DNA of 64,000 nt from assembly GCA_036971475.1 (NCBI GenBank), contig JBAIZL010000001.1, positions 286,650,425-286,714,424 on the forward strand, given 5' to 3'. Shown here piece after piece: positions 34,803 to 48,351 of the stretch. The first letter of the stretch is position 1. The number at the start of each line of letters is the position of its first letter. The translations under genes and the position numbers were made by a program. The stretch comes from Prosapia bicincta (taxonomy: Eukaryota; Arthropoda; Insecta; Hemiptera; Cercopidae). The notes under the pieces were generated by a model. It was not told where the DNA came from and did not search any database. It saw nothing but the letters and a program-made list of their open reading frames with translations.

Positions 34803-35116
34803 TGTTACACTTGTCTGTAGTAGCACTAGCTTTTTTGACTATTGAGGACGGCTGCTCGGGAGTCGTGTCCCATTGCCAACTCAGACCGTAACTGACCTCT
34901 TGGTTCTTTTAGAGTTATTCACTATATTACCCATCCCCGCCCTAACCTAAAACAACCAAGAGGCCAATTACAGTCCGAGTTGATAATTGGACACATCTTC
35001 CGAAATGGCCGTCCTCGATAAGCAAAAACGTAAGTGCTACAATAGGCAAGTGTAACTAACAAATGTTCAAATGTTTTTAGTAAAAAACTAATAGCTCAAG
35101 TGAAGATGGAATCAAA
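34803..35116. mobile_element. palindromic GATTCCATC-family unit, diverged
   Basis: TTACACTTGTCTGTAGTAGC at the left pairs with GCTACAATAGGCAAGTGTAA at the right, with GAGGACGGC/GCCGTCCTC further in and AACCAAGAGGCC near the centre. The right tail ends GAAGATGGAATCAA. Confidence 0.7.
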
Positions 35117-35127
35117 TATAGTTACAG

Positions 35128-35965
35128 CTTCGGGTAGAAGGTATCTGGATGGGGGCAAAGAAGGTTGTGAGTGGAACAATGGCCTTTTATGACACCAGTT
35201 GAGTTTACGACACCACCCTGTCAACCCTTGTCATCAGTCAACAATATCCAAGCGTTAGCCCCCAGTCAAATGGTTTTAGTCGCATATACAAAATTCTTAG
35301 ATAGACTACAGAAATTAAACATTAATAAATAGCTTACATTAAAAACTAACGTTTATATATCTACTAAACTTACTCAAATAATCAGTGTTGTTTCTACTCA
35401 GGGCCGCAAAAAACATAAATTGATTGACATCTATAATAAAACTGCCCAATCAATTCATGAAATTAGCGGCCCATAGGGCCTTGTCCTCTTGAAGATTTTT
35501 TGTTGTTTTATACTTTTATAATTTTTTTTACATATTTACATTTTCCTGTTGAAGAATCAATTTTTTTGAGTTTTTTTGTTTTTTTTCAAAAATTTTTTAT
35601 TTACATATTAGGCCTAAACGGGATAAAAATTGTGGACTGCATTTATGAAATCAATAAATAACTCCTTCCTGGTTTAAATAATGTTCACATTTTGTTAAAC
35701 TATGAAGGCACTCCATGTTGCACCGAGAGTTGCAGAGCAAATGACTGTTTAGTGCAAGTCTAGTATTTCGGACAACCGATAGAGTTTATGGAATTTTCAA
35801 AATGAAAGTACCTAGAAGCATATCGATGGGGGCTAACGCTTCATTACAGAAAGGTTGACAGTAGTGCTTTATTACCTGTGAAAGGGTCGTACAGTTTTAT
35901 TGTTTTCTGTAGAACCTTACTTGCCCCCATTCAGATACCCTTTACCCACAGCTTCTTCCAGGTAT
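35128..35965. mobile_element. foldback element with about 130-bp inverted ends
   Basis: GGTATCTGGATGGGGGCAA (about 35149) pairs with TTGCCCCCATTCAGATACC (about 35921), and AGCGTTAGCCCCCA (35242) with TGGGGGCTAACGCT (about 35827). The 560-bp centre is unrelated AT-rich DNA. No open frame. Confidence 0.7.
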
Positions 35966-36696
35966 GGTGTGCATCGAACAAAATAATTTAGATGTAACTA
36001 ACAAGTAAAATTAGTACAGTATACCTGAATATTTAATTTTCTATTATATCTATATTTCATCTAAGGGTCCCTCAGATGCATCAACCTTACAGAGTAAACA
36101 AACTATTCACGCATGAGTGAAATTGCTTACATATAAATAGGGCTGCTATTAAAATCCAGTCAAGAATTTTGAGTAGTTATACAAGATTATTACGAGACAT
36201 AAATACAATATATGAAGCCTATTTGCCCTAGAAGCAATAGCGACCATGCCCGGAAGACCGCGGGCCCAGCTTTAAAAAACCAAATAAATATCCAAGCATC
36301 ATAAGTAGACCAGTGGATTTTTCCGAGAAAATTATTTTAAAAATTAGAGTGTTGTAGGGCATGACTTAGGACTAAAACCCTGTGTTTCCTGTGAATATTT
36401 ATATATTATTGTTTTTAATAAAAAGTACGAGAAATTAGGTAAATGTGTTTATTTTCTTTATATATTAAGTACTGTAGCCTAGTACTTTATACGTAGTAAT
36501 AGGTTGAAGAAGGTTAAAATCTGAATCTTGTAGCTGCTTCATTGTTTAGTATACAATGCCTTCACATCCAGCCCCTCTCCTACAACCTTTCATATGGGCG
36601 CTCATGCCTAGAAAGTCTTCTAATTACTAGCAAATTTAGAAATGTTTATTCCCCTTACAAAAACGAAACAGCTGTTGTTTGAATAGATATTACACG
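35966..36696. other. no gene seen
   Basis: AT-rich sequence without recognised features. Confidence 0.4.
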
Positions 36697-37608
<912 letters not shown>

Positions 37609-37989
37609 ACTAAACGTTCTAGTGGAAGACTGACTGCTGAGTGAGATTCGTTGCAAGCAAGGTGGGTATTCTAGCTACCTAGCGTTGTAAGTAATGCATT
37701 AGCTTCTCACCTCCCCCCGCCCTCTTTTTTGCTGCAATGCAGTTTCTCGTGCACCGTTTCAAACCAGCACACTCCTTTAGATAATGAAAACTGAAAGTGC
37801 TTTTAGACGCTCGTATTTATGGGAGTAAAATACATGGTGTAGAAGTTTTAAAAAAGGCAGAAGCGAATAAGTGTACTACGAAGAATCCGTACGGGATCAA
37901 GTTCTGACAATTAATTGTAGGCTATGCGTCACGTTTTTACAGGGCAAGGAAATGTACTACCTCTGAGTTTATTCTTGAACAAACTCTCT
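37609..37989. other. no gene seen
   Basis: Spacer between two hAT-type MITEs, with no repeat or frame. Confidence 0.4.
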
Positions 37990-37997
37990 CCGCCATA

Positions 37998-38368
37998 CAG
38001 TGGCGCACCGAAGAGGTGGCACTGGCCATCTCTATAGAGAAAAGAAAAACTAATACGCGCGTCATCTTTCACTGGAAAAGGTATATTGCATATTCTCCGT
38101 ATATAAATTTAACTAGCCTGCGGTACTAGAAGCATTAGTCAATAAGCAAATTAAAATGTTAATAATATTTAAATAATCAATAATAAAATCTTTAGGAATA
38201 TCCCTTCAAAATACACAGTAGTTGAATAGCCACCCCAAAGTAAAACTAAGTATGCATTGGGGAAACTTGACTTGATTTGAGGGAATATTACAAAGGAGTT
38301 GATTCCCTCTCTCTGTTGTTCCTTTCTTTGCCCCCCCCCCAACTAACAAAATTCTAGGTGCACCACTG
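37998..38368. mobile_element. hAT-type MITE, 371 bp
   Basis: Terminal CAGTGGCGCACC and GGTGCACCACTG are inverted with one mismatch. Flanks CCGCCATA (37990-37997) and GCGCCATA (38369-38376) match at 7 of 8 bases, the target-duplication length of hAT elements. Confidence 0.75.
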
Positions 38369-38376
38369 GCGCCATA

Positions 38377-39228
38377 AATATCGCTTTAGCTGGCGATCCT
38401 TTAAATCCCTATCTATTCAACTACTGTAATTTCCATCACAGCTTTTTCAGGCTATAGACTGACAAAATGATTAGATATGTTATCAACCTTTTGAGGTGTT
38501 TAAAATCAGCTTAGAGTTTTGACATTTGATTGCTCTCATTTTTTTTTTATTATTGTGCGTGACTTAAGTACTGGCCTGGTTTTAGTGTCTTTAAATCAGT
38601 TTAAACCTGTACCATTTGACAATTTTAATCAAGTTTGGGTACTTTCTTACTGTTTTTTTTTAATACTTTATTTGAGTATCCTTAATCTACCATACTTTTG
38701 AACGTTTAATTTGATCTTATCATCTGAATTTTTGTCACACTTAATTAATTTTTTCAGGTAAGTAAGAGGTCTAAACATTATGTATGCCATCAGCAACATC
38801 CTTTTAGGTCTGTTTAAATCAGTGTTCAACCAAAGTTATTCATCCCCACATACTATAACTGTATCGGCTATTCTTATCAATTACATTGTAAATACAATTA
38901 ATATTATCACCTAAGTAGCAAGCTTCATAGCCCCTGTTAAACATAAACACATCATTGAGCAGCCTAACCTACAACCAAACCTATCAAAGCTATTTGAAAC
39001 TTAATTTGTTTCTTCTGCTTTGCTAACTATAGTCTAATATTTACAATTGCAGCCCTTTTTTAGCTGTAAGACCTGAATTCAAAGACTAACACAGAGGCGG
39101 CTTCAGGATTATTTTTTTGGATAGGTACATTTTGGGAAAGTTGTGACTAGTGGGGGGGGCGATAGGGTGTCTAACGACTTCCCCCAGCAATTGCATAGAT
39201 TTTTTTAATTTTTTTATTCCATCTTTAC
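38377..39228. other. no gene; possible hAT end near 39091
   Basis: CAGAGGCGGCTTCAGG at 39091 resembles a hAT terminus, but no matching right end is visible. The rest is AT-rich. Confidence 0.35.
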
Positions 39229-39334
39229 GTGAGCTACTAGTTTTCACTAAACACCTGTAAATATTTACAAACTTGCCTATAGTAGCACTTATACCCTATT
39301 TGTTGAGGACGGCCGTTTCAGGAGATGTGTCCCA
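39229..39334. repeat. half copy of the palindromic GATTCCATC family
   Basis: ATTCCATCTTTACGTGAGCT, CTTGCCTATAGTAGCACTTA and GTTGAGGACGGCCGTTTC match the left arm of the unit at 33408. It runs directly into the hAT relic. Confidence 0.65.
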
Positions 39335-40301
39335 GACGAGCCTAATCCACAGTGTTTTGTTTGTTCTGAAATTTTATCAAAAAACTCTATGAAACCTTTT
39401 TTTTAAAACGCCATTTAAAAAGCAAACATGACAATTTAGTAAAGAAAGAGTTACAGTATTTTTAACGTCTTTTGTAAGACCTTAAAACTAGGAAAAGCAC
39501 TATAAAAGTGTTTCTGGTGCAGAACCACATAAAAATGCTCTAAAAGCTTCTTACAAAGTTAGTAATTGGATCGCAAAGTCTGGGAAAAACCATGCTATTG
39601 GCGAAAACCTAATCCTCCCTGCTGCAGAAGAACTCGTTTCTTGCATGTTTGGAGAAAAAGAGGCGAAAAGATATTATATATAAGGGGCAGTATTTCTGAT
39701 ATTTTTAATGTAGCAAAGAAAACTGATGCAATGTTAAAAGAAGATAAATCTCTGGGAAAAAGAAATACAAAAAAACAACTGTGAGCCTTTTGAATGATTG
39801 CACAAATTTTTGCAAGATAATGAGACAAACCTATCTGATTTGACTAAACTCAAGACTCAAGTGGGCCAGCACTTGAATGCATTGCAGATCCGGATAAGAG
39901 AGTACTTTCCACCTTTGGAGAAACAGTATGACTGGATACGTGACCCCTTTGTTGTTGATGCTACAGACACTAACCTGACTATTGTTGAAAAGGAGCAGCT
40001 CATTGAAGTCTCGTCTGATCCCACATTGAAAAACAAATATTTGAGTTCTGGTAATACATTGTTGAATTTCTGGATCGGTGTTGGAAAGGAACACAAAGAA
40101 CTGTTTAGCACTGCTGTTAAATTTCTTGTTGGGTTTTCCACCATTTATTTATGTGAAAGAGGTTTTTCAAGTTTAACATATCTTAAGAGTAAATATAGAA
40201 ACAAATTAGATGTTGAAGATGATTTAAGATTATATTTAACCAAGTTGGAACCTAATATTGATGAACTATGCAAACAGAAACAAGCTCACCCTTCTCACTA
40301 A
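39335..40301 (+). pseudogene. hAT transposase (ZBED/SCAND3-like), internally deleted
   Basis: The N-terminal BED zinc finger is visible at 39345-39450 (NPQCFVCSEILSKNSMKP, a frameshift in a T/A run, then LKRHLKSKHD). It is followed by KAS(Y)-like, IGENLILPAAEE-like and SISDI blocks in shifting frames. The 167-codon frame 39798-40301 holds the C-terminal dimerisation region (LVGFSTIYLCERGFSSL, TYLKSKYRNKL, KQAHPSH). The central catalytic domain between GSISDIFNVA and the C-terminal part is mostly missing. The 3' inverted terminus is at 40605-40619. Confidence 0.8.
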
Positions 40302-40580
40302 TTTCTTTTAAAGTAAGAGCTTTTTGTTTTTTAAGATTTGTGTGTTTTTAATGTAATAAGATGTATGTAATAAAATGTATGTAATAAAATAAATGTAATA
40401 AAATAATGTAATAAAATGTATGTAAGCAATATATCTTTGTTTTTGTTTAAACATGACATTTAATTGAGTTACACGTGTTAAGATTATACAAAAAAAAAGG
40501 CTGACAACTCGGATCATTCTCCGACATGTAGGTATTTTAGTTATTTTACTAACTGTGGGATACCCGAATTTTTTTTTGTA

Positions 40581-40619
40581 AAAAGGGGTACAGTGTCTAA
40601 AAAAGTTTGAGAACCCCTG
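40581..40619. repeat. 3' terminal repeat of the hAT relic
   Basis: Ends GTTTGAGAACCCCTG, the inverse of the common hAT start CAGGGGTTCTCAAAC. The matching 5' end is absent, so the element is 5'-truncated. Confidence 0.65.
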
Positions 40620-42784
40620 GTTTAGATTATTAAATAAGATAGGCACAAAAATTAAAATCTTTACCGATCATAAAATATAATAGTTTTTTAAGGGAGGTGA
40701 TTAATCATACCAAGTAGTAACCCTCTTAGAGTTGCTACTATCCCCTTGAAATAAAATGATGAAGTAGTAGAAAAAAAAAAAATTTTTTAAAGACTAAAAA
40801 TTATTGCAAAGCATTTGTTTAATGTAACATCCACTATGAGTAGGTAAAGATAATGAATCAGTTATCATTTACTAATGATATAGTAGTAAATTTTATCATT
40901 TCTTACCTGCTACTTACATCTTGACCTATGTTCTACTGCACACTTATAAATTTCTCTTCAAAAATAATAAAAACTAATGTATTTAAGTGCAACAAAAGAA
41001 ATTATGTCAATGTAAAAACAATACACAATATTTAAGTGTTTAATTCATCCAGACAAACCAGAACACAATGAAGTTCTATAGTTTTACTTGTACCAAAAGA
41101 ATTTAAGAAATACATAACAATCAAAGTGATATATGTTTATAAATACACATTCAAACTTCTTTTTTGTAATTCATGTTGTATACAATTTTGAAGTTTTTTG
41201 AGAATCTGTATGCATGTGCATGAATATATTTTCTCTATTCCTTGCAAATATGACTTGGCAAGTGGCTGTAATTTGGAGCCTCCAAATAAAACTATATAAA
41301 TAAACCTTCTTCTCCATTTAGTAAAGTAACCAACATGCCAACTTCTATAACCATAAAGATAAGATAAATGCATAAAAATGAGTATTTTGAGTACACCATT
41401 AATATTATTTTTTTCATTGATCACTTAAGCGAAATTTTCCTACAGCACATAGAAAACACCAAGATACCCACAAACAATACACACCCACTTACTATCTTAC
41501 TATAGAAGCTACGTTTTCATAACTACTAATTGTTTGAAGCAGATCTATAAAGTATAATTTGTGTACCTTGGTGTTGTGGTTCTATTGCGGAAATACTGTT
41601 ATTTATACGTATATTCTCAATGAGTAAAGAAAACATGTGAAAAAAGAAATTTAAAGAAAAATGAGTTAAATTAAAGTAGGTACAGAAAAGTAAACTAAAG
41701 TAAATTAATGAAAAACTTATTGAAGCACAATATTGTTCTATTGATCCACGTAGCCTTATTAGTGTATGATAGTGACTGGTAGTTATTGTTTCTCAAGTTT
41801 CAAGGTATTAATGTTGGGTTATCAAATTTAATATAATCAATGTCTTAATTTTAAAGCAATTATAAAACATTTCAATTTTTGTTTCGATTAAACTATTCCC
41901 AGTAATCGTACTAAAGGTTTCCAAAGTGAATTGAACTCTTTCAAGCCAGAAACCTTTATTCCAACTGCAAGATCCCCTCTAATCTATAGAGATTTTAGGT
42001 TATTACCTGTTATTATGAATTTATTATTGTTATAAATTATTATCCAGTAACTTTGTATCTTTAAATATTTTTCTTTATGGAAATTATGAAGGACACCCAC
42101 TACACATACAATGTGTTATTGTAGTTCACCTGAGTCCAATCGTCACAGATCATGGATGTATCAAGAGTCTTTTGAAACTACCATCTTAATTGACTTTAAA
42201 AATATTTAACTCTAATCTTTTATAAAAAAATCGTTTTCTGCCTTATCTATAAAAACCAGTATTCTTGGTTATTGATTCCACGGTTGTGTATGTTGGAAGT
42301 GAAAACCAAGAGATCTTTAAATCCAAGAAGCTATTTCACAGCCTATATATGTTGATAAAACCAGGTAGTTTTAACATATCTAAGACTGACCTACAGCTTT
42401 AGTGATTAAGCTAAAACAAGAAAAATTGTGTTTTAGATTTTGTATTCATTTAAAATATAGAGAAAGTTAACACAAAATGTTTAATTCTGAACTGCAAAAT
42501 AAAACGAATAATCTTAAAATAAACACACATGAACACTAAAATAATTATATAACAACTGTAACAGAAAGGACTGATATAAGCACATTAAGAAAAAAGGAGT
42601 GATCTTGTTTATAACGTCAATAGTTTTGTTATCAAGCTCTTATTTGTTTAAATGATGTTTAAATGAATAAGCTTGATTTTGTCTTTTGTACCCAAACAAC
42701 AACAAAATATATAATCCAAATTTACAATATATTTTGTAATAAAAACTTGCAGTTTTTGTGTTGTACATCTGAGGTTTTTGTATA
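40620..42784. other. no gene seen
   Basis: AT-rich. The 95-codon frame at 41137-41424 minus shows no domain and no repeat partner. Confidence 0.4.
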
Positions 42785-43039
42785 AATTACACTTTTTTGT
42801 ATTAACTTACAAAAATCCACTACTTACTGATTTATTCCGCAGATGCGTTTTGCACTAGGTTAGCACATTGTTCAATGCTTTGAGTCACTGACAAGACTGT
42901 TGCTCAAATGTCCGCCTAAGAAACAGTCTTGTCAGTGACTCACAGCATTGAATAATGTGCTAATCTAGTCCGAAATGTGTCTGCTGAATAAACCAGTAAG
43001 TAGTGGTTTTTTGCCAAGTTGATACAAAAACGTGTAATT
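42785..43039. mobile_element. foldback unit, about 115-bp arms
   Basis: AATTACACTTTTTTGTAT at the left pairs with the right end ATACAAAAACGTGTAATT. Interior words CCACTACTTACTG, AACAGTCTTGTCAGTGACTC and AGCATTGAA are also inverted. The right arm keeps CAGCA, GAAATGTGTC and TGCTG in hammerhead order with a mutated core (TTGAATA). Confidence 0.7.
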
Positions 43040-43819
43040 GTAAGCAGAACACCAAACAGCATAGAATTAATAGAATATTCATTTAAGACTTATCAAAACA
43101 ATTGTGTCAATACCTTAACATAACTGTAAAGAGTCAGCATCATATCACAAAAAGGAGAATTTTGCTAATCATGGAAACGGAAGCCCATCAGCCAATAACA
43201 CCTGAGGAAGGTGAAACCAAAGACTCTTGTTACATTTCTGATTGAATGAAGAATCATTCGTTTGGGAACAAGATTTTCGAACTGATAGTTTTTAACTGCA
43301 AGGAATACGCAACACCTCCTCATTGTACATACTGCATTCAAACTGAAGAGCTCATGGAAGTTTGTTGCGATGAGTGAGCTTAGAACTGACAACTGAGTTG
43401 TTTTTACAAAAAAGACTAAGTTCATGCAAGTGTTATACTACACTAAAACCAATTGTTTTATAAAGACAATATTTATTTCACTTTATAATTGGAACTTATA
43501 TATTTCAATTTAATATTCCAATAAGTTTTATATATTCATATGTATTATCATTATTAATTATTTTATATGTTTAGACGAATTACATTATTGTTGGAAAAAT
43601 CCTGTGAGTACTGTCGTATAATCAGCAATATATTTTGTTAACATATTTTAACCACTTAAGATTTTTTTGAACATACTAATACACATTAAAGATGAGTATA
43701 CAAAACACACAATAAAGAAATACAAATATCCAGTTTAAACATTTTCATTGGTTGACATGACCAGCATTATAACAAGTAATATTTAAAAAAATGTTTAAAT
43801 TCAATTCCTACTTAAATGA
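43040..43819. other. no gene seen
   Basis: The 86-codon frame at 43165-43425 minus has no recognised domain. 43790-43870 belongs to the repeat also seen at 23590-23666. Confidence 0.4.
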
Positions 43820-44060
43820 ACAAAGAAAATTTTTATTTTACTTTCTTTTTATTTTTCAATTACAATTAATATAAATATGTATATATCTGTGTGTGTGTGG
43901 GTGTGTGTGTGTGTGTGTCAGAATGACAATATTAAGTAGCAAAATAGAAAGCGAAATTCCTTGCAATTTTCCTATCTACTATGGACTATTATTTTTGTTT
44001 ATTACTATTTATAAGCTTTCCTTTTTTTCTTTTGTTGTGTTCTAGTTTCTTTTCGCTTAC
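43820..44060. repeat. dispersed repeat related to 7855-8070, with (GT)n insertion
   Basis: AAGTAGCAAAATAGAAAGCGAA and TTGTTTATTACTATTTAT words match AAGTGGCAAAATGGAAAGCGAA and TTGTTTGTTACTATTTAT at 7960-8055. A (GT)n run (43882-43918) sits inside this copy only. Confidence 0.65.
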
Positions 44061-45807
44061 CTTTCGCATTGTCTGTTTGTGAGATAAGGTTTGATACTGT
44101 TAATTCAGTTTGTTTGTTTTATTTTATTATTTCAAGACTGAAACTTCGTTGAATTTGGAGCATTCTAAAGTAAAATACCTAAAAGCCCTGCACTTACCGG
44201 AAATTAAATGCTTATATTATTACAGTTAAAAATTGGAGCGCTTAATTCAGGTCAAAATATTATAATATGTACTTGTACATAAACATCAAATGTACTATAT
44301 TATTTGGTAGAATTATTAATATTGAGCTGACAGATTATGTATGTATTATATAAATTACTTTTGTAATTAATATCTTCAAATCAAATAAGTGCTTACCTAC
44401 TTTACTCGGAAATTGAACTATGTAACTAAACAATAACTGTCTTACCTATAATATAGGTTCCTATGACATATTATAATATAATGTGTAACATATAATATGT
44501 TTTACATTAACAAATACCAAAAATTACCACTTTTCTCTAAAATAATAAAACTTGACTACACCCAATAACAAAAATTTTAAAAATAAAATAAGAAATATAT
44601 ATATACCTATATAGAATATAATATATAGGTAGCTAAAACTTTTGAAAAAATCCACCAGATTTATTAAAGATGAAAACTAGGTGGTTTTGTATTTTCATTC
44701 AACCCAAAACCTGGAGTGCCAAAATATTGTTTTCAACATTATCTTCACAAATTGAGTGACATGGTTGATGTGGTAATAACTGACAGACTTGAATTTCTCT
44801 TATTTCCGTAAAAACCCACAAAATAGTAAGGGTAAAGAAAAAGTCAATCTTTAAATAGTCTATTATTAAAATAAATAGGTACTTTTATTCATTAAATAAA
44901 TACCTAATGCATAAATAAATTTAAACATAAAACACGGAACACCTGTTATTGTTATTGTAACTAATGGCAAGGTAGGTTAGAAGGAGTAATTTACAGAAAT
45001 TTCAGCGCACGGTCAAAGTATAAAATACGGAACTTTAAAACGTGTCACGATTCACAATGTTGACAGTTTGTTGTTGGTGGAGTAAGAGAAGCTACAAAAC
45101 CAATCAAAAGGCAGTATTTGCCTTACATTGCTTCGCCTTCTGGGATCAGTTAATTTGCGTGTGAAACGGCTGTTCTACAACATAACCTGTACACAAAATC
45201 AGCTGTTCGAAATCATATGTTGGAAGGTATAGTGCAAACCACTTAACAATGCACTAGGCTATGCGTGTACTACCGCTTTAGAAAACGTTACATAATCAGA
45301 ATGCTCGATACATAAACAGCTTCTACATCCATTATGTCTACACATATTTCAAGAATGTTTTTTAATGTCATATGTAAATTATTTATCTAATATCGACCGT
45401 CTCATACAAATAGTGTTTCGACAGTCATGTTTGTTGGAAAGTGTTTATACTGACCTTCTATCTTTGATTTACCTAGTGCAATCTCTCAAGACCAAGTACA
45501 TGGTAACGTGATCTGCACTAAATATGCTGTAAGGTATGCGTTTCAGAAATAGCGTGACGCGAAAGCAATGATTTAATCTTATTCTTTATTCACTGCGCGT
45601 AAAGAAGTTATCATTTCAACTAGAATTTTAGGTACTGTAAGCAATATTTAGGTTAAAATATCACAAACATATAAAGTGTCCTTCCCCCATACAAATCTTG
45701 AGAATATCATATACTTATATTCTTTACATATTCCAAATATGTTAATTGAAGGAAAACAATAAAATTCATTGGCTATTTATACCAGAATAAAGGATGCATC
45801 ATATTTA
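44061..45807. other. no gene seen
   Basis: AT-rich, with a short repeat word shared with 26000 and 26660 near 45180. Confidence 0.4.
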
Positions 45808-45820
45808 TAATAAATCTTTA

Positions 45821-45910
45821 ACATTTGTTGATTCCATCTTCGCGTGAGCTACTAGTAATCACTTACACTTTTAAAATGTTTTTAAAATAAGTTAAAACAT
45901 TTTAAAAGTG
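45821..45910. mobile_element. mini palindromic GATTCCATC-family unit with 13-bp target duplication
   Basis: It starts TTGTTGATTCCATC and contains ACACTTTTAAAATGTTTTT and its inverse. TAATAAATCTTTA flanks it on both sides (45808-45820 and 45911-45923), giving clean borders for a 90-bp deletion derivative. Confidence 0.8.
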
Positions 45911-45923
45911 TAATAAATCTTTA

Positions 45924-46457
45924 TTATAATGTATAGGCTAAATTGAATACATCTCCAGTATGAAATGTTGAACTAGATTAAACGATTAAATTAGCAATAA
46001 TATTAATAGGGTGAATTATGATACTAGTGACAATATTACTTATTACACCTTTGCTATTACTACACTAATGACAATATTACCTATAGCGTTAAAGGCAGAA
46101 AACATCCCATCTGTTACTTCTTGGTGAAAATTATATTTCAATTCGTCAGCAATAACAAGCTCTACATCCTAAATTTTTGAAGTATTTAGAATCTATAATT
46201 TTCTTCATAGTAATTTCCCAAAGGTCTAATTCATTATATTGAAATTTATCCAAATTGCTAAGTTCAAATCGACAATAATAATCCTGTATCAGGTTTTGAA
46301 TTGGGCCATTGGCATCCCTGATGACTAATATCAATACAGTGCTCAGTGTTTTATAGAATGGAGATAAACATACAAATCTTGTCAACAACAAATATGGTAC
46401 TCTATAATTGTGTCCTTTGACGGCTTTAGTAAATCAGATTAATTTTGATTATTTGCG
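45924..46457. other. upstream region of PAN2 exon 1
   Basis: AT-rich. An 81-codon open frame at 46146-46391 minus has no recognised domain. Promoter elements cannot be picked out by eye. Confidence 0.35.
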
Positions 46458-46512
46458 ATGGATTTAAGAACGCCTGTGCTCCATACTTTTGAAACTTCAG
46501 ACGACATTCTGA
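46458..46512 (+). CDS. PAN2: PAN2, candidate first coding exon
   Basis: ATG at 46458 in a GCGATGG context opens 18 codons (MDLRTPVLHTFETSDDIL) and one extra base before the donor A|GTAAGC (46513). That phase fits the next exon exactly: A plus TG at 48352 gives one ATG codon. The assignment rests on phase, donor quality and position; the N-terminus of PAN2 is poorly conserved, so sequence alone is not proof. PAN2 would be the nuclease subunit of the PAN2-PAN3 poly(A) deadenylase in the cytoplasm. Confidence 0.5.
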
Positions 46513-47298
46513 GTAAGCAAATTATATAAATTACTATTCATTTTTGATGGTAGATTGTGAATAGCCAAAAATTAGTTTCTGGATTTTTTTAATGTTAAAT
46601 ATAAAACAAGCACAAATAATTTATTAGTATGGACCTGTTTATTTAACTCTAATAGTTAATTTATTTATGTTACGCTCAATAACAAACAAGGACAAAATGG
46701 TAAATAGTAAGAATTGTTTTGAAGGTGTTAATGAAATTTGTATAATTTAACCTCCTTGATTTTCTTGTCCATGCTGTTCAGCGAAACTTTGTAAATTAAT
46801 TAAAATAAAAATATTGTCAAAAACCCCAATACCCTAATATTAAAAGTTACTGATGCATAAACCCTTGTGTACATTTCAATGACCATGTCATCTATCTAGA
46901 ATACAATAATTTACACTAGGTTAATCAATAGTCTATGTTTGTTAAGGGAGGTTATGTTTAGGTTCCAAAATTTCAAGAAACTTTAAATACTATCTATGGT
47001 TAATGAGGTTTTAAATATTTTTTTCTTGTTTACAATATATTGTCAAGTAAAACGTTAACAACAAAAAAATTGAAGTTGGAATAACAGTAAATTATCATGT
47101 TTATGAAATGAAAAAAAAATTATAGGGTAGCTAATGAACTACTACTATTCTAGCCCATATTATTGGATTGATACATGAAAAATCTAGGTAGGGCATGTTT
47201 TACTTTGAGTAAAAGTAGGGTATGATGTTAGTAAACTTTAATTTTTTTTTTAAACTAGAGACTGAGGTTATATTGTAATGAAGCATAATTAAGTGTTT

Positions 47299-47303
<5 letters not shown>

Positions 47304-47349
<46 letters not shown>
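47304..47349. repeat. (TA)n microsatellite
   Basis: TA run of about 46 bp inside the candidate intron. Confidence 0.95.
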
Positions 47350-47352
<3 letters not shown>

Positions 47353-47739
47353 ACAAATAATTTTGACTTTGCAACACTGTTTTATTGTATTCACTTATCA
47401 CTTACACTTTAATATACTTAAATAAGAATCTTACTTCAGAGATTGTCTCAGAAGATGTTGGTCGAAAATGAGGACACGTAATTAAAGTTCTTGAAAGTCG
47501 ACTTGCATATATACCAAGAAATATATATATGCCATTTATTCTAACAATATTTTAGTTTAAGATTTTGGGTCTTTTAAAAAATTAATTTAATGTCAAAGTT
47601 TTTAAAAGGAAGTTGCAAGGTCATATAACAATAGAGTGTTATAATAGATATTGTAAATTAGGAAACAGGTTGTTAGTTCGATGGGTGTTTTTGATAGCGT
47701 GAAAAACGTATGTAGGTAGATAAAATAAAGGGTTTATAA

Positions 47740-48264
47740 TCTATACTATTATAAAAAATCTAATGGTGTCTGTCTGTGTGCTTGTGTGTATGTTACTCAA
47801 CCACGAAAAATTACTAGACCCATTAAGCTGAAATTTTACATTGACATTCTTAGGGTCCCTGGTTAGCACATATTCCTATTTTTATTTAGAAATTCCATGA
47901 GGGCACCGCCCCACTGGCCTTTAAAACTCCCTTAACACTCAAATATCTATACTCCATTAAATACTTGACTTACTCATCTGATAGTAAATGTGTTTTTAAT
48001 CATCTGTAACACTTACTTTTAAACACAATTAAACAGGTGATAGTAAATGTTTGTTGGTATTCATCTTTCAAGGTTAGTTATACTTTGCAAATGTCATGTT
48101 ACAAGCAGGTTTTTCAAGACAATAATCGGTAAGTTTATAAACTATAGTGTGATATATTTATTGGGATTTAATTTCAATAAATTAAATTGAACCCAAATTA
48201 CCAATACAAATTAAATCAATACAAATATATGTCAACCCTGTACGAAGGATGGTTACTCTGCTAG
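47740..48264 (+). mobile_element. non-autonomous Helitron (candidate)
   Basis: It starts TCTATACTATTATAAAA and ends CTGCTAG. It is flanked by A on the left and T on the right, as for Helitron insertion between A and T. The head continues with GTGTCTGTCTGTGTG and ACTAGACCCATTAAGCTGAAAT, a pattern common at the 5' end of insect Helitrons. It has no coding capacity. Confidence 0.5.
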
Positions 48265-48351
48265 TGTTTTAGTAATTTTAATTACACTACTGTACTCTTA
48301 ATTGCTTTTGTACATTTTAGTGGTTAAACAAACATATATTTTTTTGTTCAG

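Larger units (their letters stand above)
46513..48351 (+). other. PAN2 intron 1 (candidate), with repeat insertions
   Basis: GTAAGC to TTTTTTTGTTCAG, 1839 bp. It holds a decayed hammerhead-foldback fragment (46806-46900, with GGTCATTGAAATGTACA on the minus strand), a (TA)n run (47304-47349), a CAGAAGATGTTGGTCGAAAAT hammerhead-like word near 47450 and the Helitron at 47740-48264. Confidence 0.5.

Noticed and set aside
41137..41424. 95-codon open frame on the minus strand
   Set aside because: No recognisable domain, AT-rich codons and no splice or repeat context.
43165..43425. 86-codon open frame on the minus strand
   Set aside because: No domain recognised; lies beside a foldback unit and shows no coding signature.
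46146..46391. Possible terminal exon on the minus strand next to PAN2
   Set aside because: There is a weak acceptor near 46340, but no domain and no other exon; likely chance.
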